64,000 nt of DNA, taken from NCBI RefSeq assembly GCF_000346465.2, contig NC_034014.1:13203782-13267781 (forward strand). Direction: 5' to 3'. The notes under the pieces are model-generated. The model did no database searches. It was not told the origin of the DNA and saw only the letters and a list, made by a program, of their open reading frames with translations. Both the position numbers and the translations under genes were made by a program. Shown piece by piece: positions 57,119 through 64,000 of this stretch. This DNA is from Prunus persica. Taxonomy: Eukaryota > Streptophyta > Magnoliopsida > Rosales > Rosaceae. Numbering within the stretch: position 1 is the stretch's first letter; the number at the start of each line of letters is the position of its first letter.

Positions 57119-60100
57119 TCATCGCATGTTACCCTCTCGCAGGACATCTATCATATTGTATAACCGCTTCTCTGCCTTCGAATGGACCTGCATCGATGCA
57201 AGATTTCATATCATAAAGTGAAGGAGTGCATTGTACTACAAGTACTATAACTAAACAAAAAATGTATGTTAACAGTTTTCTTGCCAAATAATCGATATCA
57301 GATGGTAATTTGAGAAAGAATATATCCATTATAAGCACTGTAACAAGTAGTAGAATAAAAGAGAGATGGAAAAGCTTAAACACCTTCTTAGCAAGGAAAA
57401 TTACAGAATCAATTGTGCCCTCTGCATATATTGATCTACCACAAACATTATGCTGAAACTCAAAAGAAACTCTGCAATAATGAGGGGGAATTAAGTCAAT
57501 GGAATAGAATTAAAACTAATTTGAGAGAGAGAGAGAGGGAATATTCCGTATTACGTTTCATCAGGTGAACTCAGATGATACATATGAAATGCATGACCAG
57601 ACAAATGCTCCTCTGGAACTCCCACCATCTCTAATTGTTGCTGGGGATCCCGGACCAATTGGACCTGATAAAATTGTCAAAGATTGAAGGTAAAAATGAA
57701 ATGCTGAAGGATTATATAAAACTTTATAAGTATTTGGTATTTCATGTAAGGGGACTGGCCTGATAATCAACCAAGACAAGTTGTTACTGATTAGATTTAC
57801 ATAAAAATATTTGAAACTTTGTGACTGCTTCTATTGTTGTTTTGAATTTCTATGTCTTAGATTTAATTCCTTGCTATCTGGTTGGTTAGCTCGTACAATG
57901 GTGCAACTGTTTTGAAATTTGAATTCATGTATCCCATCTTGTACTAATATAAATACATACAGCCACCACTGTTACTAATCTGCTTTCAGTTGGAGATTTG
58001 CCTCTTTCTTGGTTTGTGTGATGCGACCTGCCTAAGTGTCATGCCTAAGGCCTCTAGGTGTGATTCCTGGAACCCTACTTCTGTGATTCTAGTAGTTTCT
58101 ATCCTTTCCTTATAATTTTCTCTCCTCGTTTCATAAAAGCATTGTTGTTCTTTCTCACTACAATCTTACAGCCTCCAAAGATTTAATGTTAAATCAGAAT
58201 CAATCTTTTCTACACTTATCCCTCTTTGTCCTGCATCAATGCCATTAATTGTTCTCCATCGCACCTATTAAAATGCATGTATCCCAAACACAAGTAGTGA
58301 AATGCAGCTATAACATTATCATTCGCAGTATCCTTGCCAGACATAAAGATACTCAAGTTAATGGCCACATTGAATAGCTTCAGATGAACAAACAGAAAGT
58401 GAGGAACACAGGGGAAAGGGATAAGAAAAACAGATGCTATGGTTAACTATTTCTAATTATCCGAAGGTATAATTAACTATGTATCCTGTAGCATACCTGC
58501 TCCATATCAAAGGACACACCCAACTTCTGGAAGCAAGAAATAACAGCCTTTGCAGTTCCAGATGTGTCAACTTTACTTGCTTGATGGGATTCCATAACCT
58601 GAAATTTAAAAACATGATTAAGCCGCATCAAGCAACATGAATAAGGCATAGAAAACAAGCGCCTTGAAAATTTATAACATTTTTCTGTTTCCAAAGATAT
58701 TAACAATGAATAAAAGTGTGCAGAGTTCCACGATTAGTTTATGCAATTCAAGGGAGGGGAAAAGCACGCAGAAAATGAAAACAGAAAAATGAACCGCTAG
58801 AAGAATGAACACTAACTGCTGGAGTTCCAATGGACAAAAAGTTCTCTATTGAATAAAAAGATACCGCTAGAAAAACAAAAGGTTTAACTGAGACATGAAA
58901 GTAATCCTTTTCTTCGTTAAGAGTTCATTTGGAAGGGAAAGAGATGCAGGTTTCGTAGATAGGAAGGATAAGATAAATACTAGTTATGATAAAAAAGAAA
59001 AATATAGCACACCAGATAAATGAATGTCTATATACTGAAATATGAACTTGGTCAAATATTTAGACTATCTCTACTTCTATAGTTTTCATTAGTAACAAAT
59101 TACAAGAAAAAAGTGAATACCTGTAGGGAATACCCAGAGAAAGCTCCAGGGAATTGCTCGGCCATAATTTCCACGGCTGCAAGAAATGCCACAACCTATT
59201 CATACCAAACGACTATTAGGATACGGAAGGTAAGCCCCCACAGTAGTAAACAATATTAGAAACCATTAAAGCACAAAATTCAGAGCACCTGTTTTCCCAT
59301 TTGTGGGGAAATTACTGCATAGACTAGTGAGTCTTCTACAGTCTTGTACAACCGATCCCTGTCTCCACCGGTTGTTCCCATCACAAATGGCACTCCAACT
59401 TTGCAATATAGTTCTGCATTATCTGAACATGATAGAAAAATATCCAAATGAATGAAGACACAAATATGCAATGGAAAAGATTTTAAGCGAAAATAAGTCA
59501 AAATAGAGTTCCAAACCTGTGTTATTTATTTACCATTTACTGCCGAAGGCACAGTGAAGTCCACCACAATCAAATTGGGATATTTCTCGAGAAGAGATGC
59601 AAGGGTTCTTTCTCTTTCAGAAGGACCATGGATCAGAATCTCGTTTGCGCCGACTTGGACGGTTTGCCCCGATTCCTCGGCAGAGCCAAATGATGCGGGA
59701 ACCACACTCAGTCCTGCAGAATCTGCTGCTTGTATAATGGCCTTCCCCATTTTGCCACTACATGAGTTTACCTGTTCGATAAATTGAACACAAATTCATG
59801 AATTTCGCAGCAGCAATTACAATAATCCATACATCCACATTCGAAATTTTCGTTGGCTCATTATAAGAACTCAAATTATGAACGCAGCAAGCAATGTAGC
59901 TACTAGAAACAGAAAGATACAACAAAATACCATGATAGGGATGTCAATCTTGTTCTTGGGCAAAGACTTCTCAAGACTTTGATTGGGTATGGCTGAAATT
60001 GACATCTTTGGGATCATATTCATAGCCGATGATGATGATGATGAAGCTCTTTGCTTCCAATTGAAACCAGTAGCATCTAATCTACTGGTTCCAGCTCTAG

Positions 60101-60167
60101 CTAAGACTGCCCGCCTCTGTTGCTGAAAAACGACACAATTGGCTGGCAGTTTGAGCATGGACGCCAT
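57119..60167 (-). CDS. DAPB: 4-hydroxy-tetrahydrodipicolinate reductase, chloroplast, 350 aa
   Basis: Second committed step of lysine synthesis in plastids: NAD(P)H-dependent reduction of the DHDPS product. Eight exons on the minus strand: 60167-59931, 59771-59534, 59422-59289, 59195-59121, 58598-58497, 57664-57555, 57471-57384, 57187-57119. All borders are GT-AG and phases add up to 1,053 nt. N-terminal 80 residues: Ser/Arg-rich plastid transit peptide. Nucleotide-binding start VNSCSGKMGKAIIQAADSAG; then FTVPSAVND; GVPFVMGTTGGDRDRL; YAVISPQMGKQVV; catalytic segment ESHQASKVDTSGTAKAV with the conserved Lys and SGTA; FEFQHNVCGRSIYAEGT; end NMIDVLREGNMR. Length and end match Arabidopsis DAPB2. 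All motifs are intact and it is expected to be functional. Confidence 0.96.
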
Positions 60168-61653
60168 TGTACAGAGTCTGAAGGCAGAGCTTATTTGGGG
60201 TGTAGGGTTTTTGGATAAAAACTCAGAGCGCGTCGCTGCTAGGGGTTTTAGGATGGAACACCTGTATTCATCCAATTTAATAACGACCAAAAAAATATCC
60301 AATTTAATAAGGTCTCAATTTTTATAAGTTCAGCAAATCCTGGTCGAAGTATTACTCCAATTTAATGGAAATAGGGCATGTTTGATAGTGTTTGACAATA
60401 AAACAAGAAAAGTATTTTTTCAGGAAGCATTTTGATTTTATATAAAAAATTTGAAAGTACTTCTAGAAAAGTGTTTGCGAGCATAAGTATTTCATGCTAA
60501 AGCAATCCCAAACTTTGTAAAAATAAAATAAAATAAAATTAAAAAAAACAATCCCAAACAAGTGCATAAATCCAATCGAGGCCAAGTCACTACACCAGTC
60601 CCAAATAATAGTTGTTTAGGCTGATTTTGTCCGATTTGGTTTTTCCTTTTAGGTTGTTACTTTTGTAGTCATGTTAAGATCATATCTCTTAATCGTTAAA
60701 TCAAATTGGTTAAAAGATGAGCTCTCATCTAAGGGCCTTTAGATAAGGCCCTCACTCTAGAATCGTTGGATCAAATTGGTTGTAAGGACATTGCTTCACA
60801 ATACAGTGGTGCAAGCGTTGGAAGGACTCTGCTTGAAACACAGTGGAATAGGTGCTGGAATAAGTGTTTCAATAGATACTGCTTGTTTGGATAGGCTTCC
60901 AGCAGCTTCGGAATAAGTTGAAGATGGTGTATTGATGTTGTACAAGCTTGACATTATATCCATATGCAAGCCACTTTGTGCATTATATTTATCACTTCAA
61001 ATTTTGTATTGTTACTCAGCGTGCATCATTGCGTACAATCAAATAATAGGCATATGGGTTATTTGAATCATTCCCAACATTAAAGGCTTTGCATAAGATA
61101 TTATTTCGAAACACTGCAAAAAGAAAAGAAACAGTCACCTATTATGGCTTTCTGTTTTGGGGTTGAAATTGATTATTTGGCCAATTTTAGGTATTTTTTA
61201 TGGCCCTAATAATTAAGGGGGCTAATGTTAAGACTTAAAAAATCTTTAAAAAGCACAATGTACTATCATGCTATAAAAACAGCTTAGTCGATGCATACAT
61301 GCCATGCCCAGCAAGGCTACAATTTGGCACGTGGGGAGGTGGTGGTACGAGTTTACCACGTTCACATGCAAACTTCTAATAATTACAAAAGTTTCACAAG
61401 CGCAAGCCTACGTAGTCCACTACATTGTTGTTGAGGTCCAAAAAGCAAGATAAGTCCAAAAATATTTAAAGCTCAATAAGACATATGAAATAGGGATAAA
61501 TCGGTCACGTATTAAATCCATTTATATTTTCGGGAATTAATTCGACAAAATAAATATGTACACAAGCCTTTATACAAATTCTAATAGCATCCATGTCATG
61601 CCAAAAATCTGTTCCTTTAATTCCGATATGTCACTAATCTCGGTCACAAGAGC
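60168..61653. other. Intergenic, promoter side of DAPB; possible small MITE
   Basis: 60168-60330 would be the DAPB 5' leader and promoter. At about 60370-60570, the edge GGGCATGTTTGATA on the left and a loosely similar CACTTGTTTGGGA (other strand) on the right might mark a small inverted-repeat transposon; weak. No gene seen in the rest. Confidence 0.35.
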
Positions 61654-61914
61654 CTAAATCACTATATAAGTGAGCACTTCATAAAAATCCAGGCCACCGT
61701 CGCGGTTTCGATCTAGTTTCGTGAAGAAACTGGGGTCGTTGACGATCCAGCTGTAACCACTTTGCTGCAGAAATTCATAAAACTCTGCGGAGCTGATTCG
61801 GCCATCGTTGTTTGTGTCCATGGATTGGAAGAAAGACCATGCCAGACGCTGACGTTCCGGAGAACCATTGGAATAGTAGGCTAAGGCTGCTGCATGTAGT
61901 TCTTCCATTTCCAT
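61654..61914 (-). CDS. Short two-EF-hand calcium-binding protein, 86 aa
   Basis: A single-exon frame. Two canonical 12-residue EF-hand loops: DTNNDGRISSAE (residues 33-44) and DRNRDGGLDFYE (68-79), with acidic residues at positions 1, 5 and 12 of each loop and helices around them. The opening MEMEELHAAALAYY and the loop spacing resemble a plant family in which a Cys-rich C-terminal domain often follows EVLT-x-YYIIKTR. Here the frame stops at EVLTYIVI. So it is either a short calcium sensor or a truncated copy. A TATATAAGTAC element lies about 75-80 bp upstream (61990-62000). Confidence 0.7.
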   Translation of the reverse strand: MEMEELHAAALAYYSNGSPERQRLAWSFFQSMDTNNDGRISSAEFYEFLQQSGYSWIVNDPSFFTKLDRNRDGGLDFYEVLTYIVI

Positions 61915-64000
61915 ATAGAAGTTAGAACAGTACAGCTATAGCCTATAGGCAGCTTTTCTGTTCTTTGGTTTTCTTTTTTGTAATTTTGGATTATATAAGT
62001 ACTATATATTAGTACTGACCGAGTCTTATGTTTAAATAAAATCAAATTGCTGTTGGGTTGGCATTCTAATTAACAGCTTAATATATATTCCATCAATATT
62101 GTATACAATAATGTTAGCGTTTTTAAATCTGTTAATCAAATGATGCGTTGCTTCATATGTCAATATCTTTAGATTTGAGAAAACGTAAAATAACGACATC
62201 ATTTAGTGAAAAACAATTCGATAGTTTCTTTATTTTTATTTTTTTAATACAAGCGATAATCACATAAAAATAATCTTAAATAATGATTCACTCGCTAGTG
62301 AGAATAATATTACAGCGGGGTAGAAGAAAAGGGCAAAGACAGAAAGACCAAGACAGAGTCCAAGGAGACTAGAGGTTTGGTTCTCGATGGAGTTAATAAT
62401 TAAAAGCTCTTTCCTGGCTAGTTGGCTAGTCGCATCCCAAGTCGACTCCCTTATTGTATTTAATACAATCGACAACGAAACTTTACCAACATGGAAAGAA
62501 AATAGGACAACTCTGAAAGGGCTTTTTTGTAACATCACATAATTGTGCAGTTGGAAGCCAAAGCTGAAATAGAAAGAGCCGTCTCTAATGATTGAAATGC
62601 TTGGTACCATCTATTCTGAAAAGTCGAAAACATATATAAGCAAAAGCATATAAAGCATATTCAGTTAAATTATATATCATGAATCAAAGACTAACTCCTT
62701 GCAGCAATTTGGTCCCATAACTAGGTCGTCGTCTTTTTCTTATGTTAAATTATATATCATGATTAATTAAAATTTACGTAATATTTTATTTTAAATGTAA
62801 ACAAAAAACTTAAAGAAAAAAAATTAACATATTTAAATCTCATTAATGACAATTATGAATTATTTATAATTTTTTTATATAAAAAAACCCTCAATATGAA
62901 GTTCTATAATCTCAACATCTTGGACGAGTCATGGAAATCAAAAGTGAACTTTTAGTTTATGCTCCCAAAAGTAGCATCATGACTTAATTTATTGTTTCTT
63001 TACAAGAGCATGGCTTCCAAAGGGTGTAATATATATATATAGTAACTACGCGTATCCAACACTTTCTTTTTGACTTCCACGATCTTATGAACTAGTTTTT
63101 GGTTGTGACAGGAACACCTTCACATAGTAATTTGAGTTGATTTGTTATACCACGTGATGATATTAATTATACAATAATTTTTCCAAAGTGTGTCACAAAA
63201 TTAAGAGTATTTAACGTTGAAGTATGAAAGTTGTGTCAGTCTTTAAAAGATTTAGAATTTAATTCTTCAGCCATTAATTATCAGTTGATTTTGGATTGGA
63301 TGCTCAAACCAATCCAACATACAAAAAATACTAGCTCAATAAAAAGGAAATATATATATATATATAATTCGCAAGTAAGTATTTTGTATACATAGAAAGA
63401 CCAAGTCTTTCAATTTCCTGGTTTAGAATGAATCAAAATTAAACTGTTTTTAAATCTTAAAAATTTGAGAACTTGTGGGTTGTTAGAAAAAAAATAAAAA
63501 AACATATATTTTTTTGTTTTTAATAATTGGGGTCTTTTTTAGTTGTTCTTGAGTTTGAGGTTTTAAAAATAGGATTACCAAACATGTTTTTTTTGTTTTG
63601 GACTCAAATTCTGTTTTTGAGTTTTAAAAGTTGAATTCAAGTTGAATACCAAACAGGCCCTAAAAGAACAAGACAGTCCGAGTACACGTAGAGAGACCAA
63701 ACACACAGTCCAAGTGTCTACGTTCCCTATCGATCTGGTTAAATAATTGGCAGTCACTTTTTTTCAGTTTTGAAAAGCATTCCTTTTTTTAGCCTTTGCT
63801 CAATCCCAAATAAACGAAAAGTATTCCTAATTGAAATTATTCCTTTTTTCAGCCTTTGAACATAAGAGAATTCTTTGCTTCGTCACCACTGGATTTCAAA
63901 TCCACGGAAACCCAAACCAATCTAGCTATCCAAACACAAACAGGGTGCTTTGAGAAGCAGAAGCACATAATTCCCACCTACAGAGCATGAATACTTCTAC
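61915..64000. other. Right-edge intergenic DNA, no supported gene
   Basis: AT-rich. A minus-strand frame at 62260-62610 has a hydrophobic end but no family match, so it is not called. ACCAAACAGGCCC at about 63646-63660 resembles the tip of a hAT-type MITE; no partner was located with confidence. Confidence 0.35.

Noticed and set aside
60370..60570. MITE
   Set aside because: The inverted ends match only loosely and no target duplication is seen; mentioned in the spacer entry only.
62260..62610. 116-codon minus-strand frame with a hydrophobic end
   Set aside because: I considered a DUF599-like membrane protein, but the key motifs do not line up. Left uncalled.

Overview
This is plant nuclear DNA from a eudicot. 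Genes have GT-AG introns, plant-specific families are present (TIR-NB-ARC-LRR, S-protein homolog, PR-10, FAR1-type transposase, EDR2-like), and the sequence is AT-rich with dense nested transposons. The PR-10 remnant resembles the Mal d 1/Pru p 1 group of Rosaceae, so I infer a rosaceous tree or relative; species cannot be fixed from sequence alone.

Layout. 1-4.6 kb is noncoding repeat DNA holding two families of short hairpins. 4.6-6.2 kb is a minus-strand chimera: a short LTR-like end, a PBS-like site, then intronless fragments of three unrelated host genes (BOI-like, EDR2-like, PR-10) and a poly(A)-like tract. 7.0-30.1 kb is bracketed by an inverted repeat (32 of 35 bases match) and reads as one giant, decayed Mutator-like element (MULE): FAR1-type transposase pseudogene, two related small proteins, an F-box pseudogene, a GRF zinc-finger gene behind a tandem promoter-like array, and a DUF1985/Ulp1-protease pseudogene. 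A young 6,075-bp LTR element without gag-pol sits inside it, with 519-bp LTRs showing one visible difference and a CAATA target duplication.

30.9-34.8 kb holds the main gene of the left part, a four-exon TNL immune receptor of about 1,003 residues with all NB-ARC motifs and a duplicated 136-bp promoter segment. 36.5-39.4 kb and 40.6-43.3 kb are two solo LTRs of one family (TG...CA ends, perfect 5-bp target duplications TTTTG and ATCTT). Each carries an array of stem-loops whose loop is constant while the stems change in a compensating way. This is the most unusual structure I found.

43.8-52.9 kb is a degenerate Ty3/gypsy element joined to a truncated Ty1/copia element. The copia LTR abuts the orphan LRR end of a second TNL (53.0-53.9 kb). 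An S-protein homolog with one nonsense codon follows.

From 55.4 kb the DNA becomes ordinary gene space, all on the minus strand: a hyccin-family gene (PI4K-alpha complex), an eight-exon chloroplast dihydrodipicolinate reductase gene (lysine synthesis), and a short two-EF-hand gene. The immune locus on the left is being broken up by transposons; the housekeeping genes on the right are intact.
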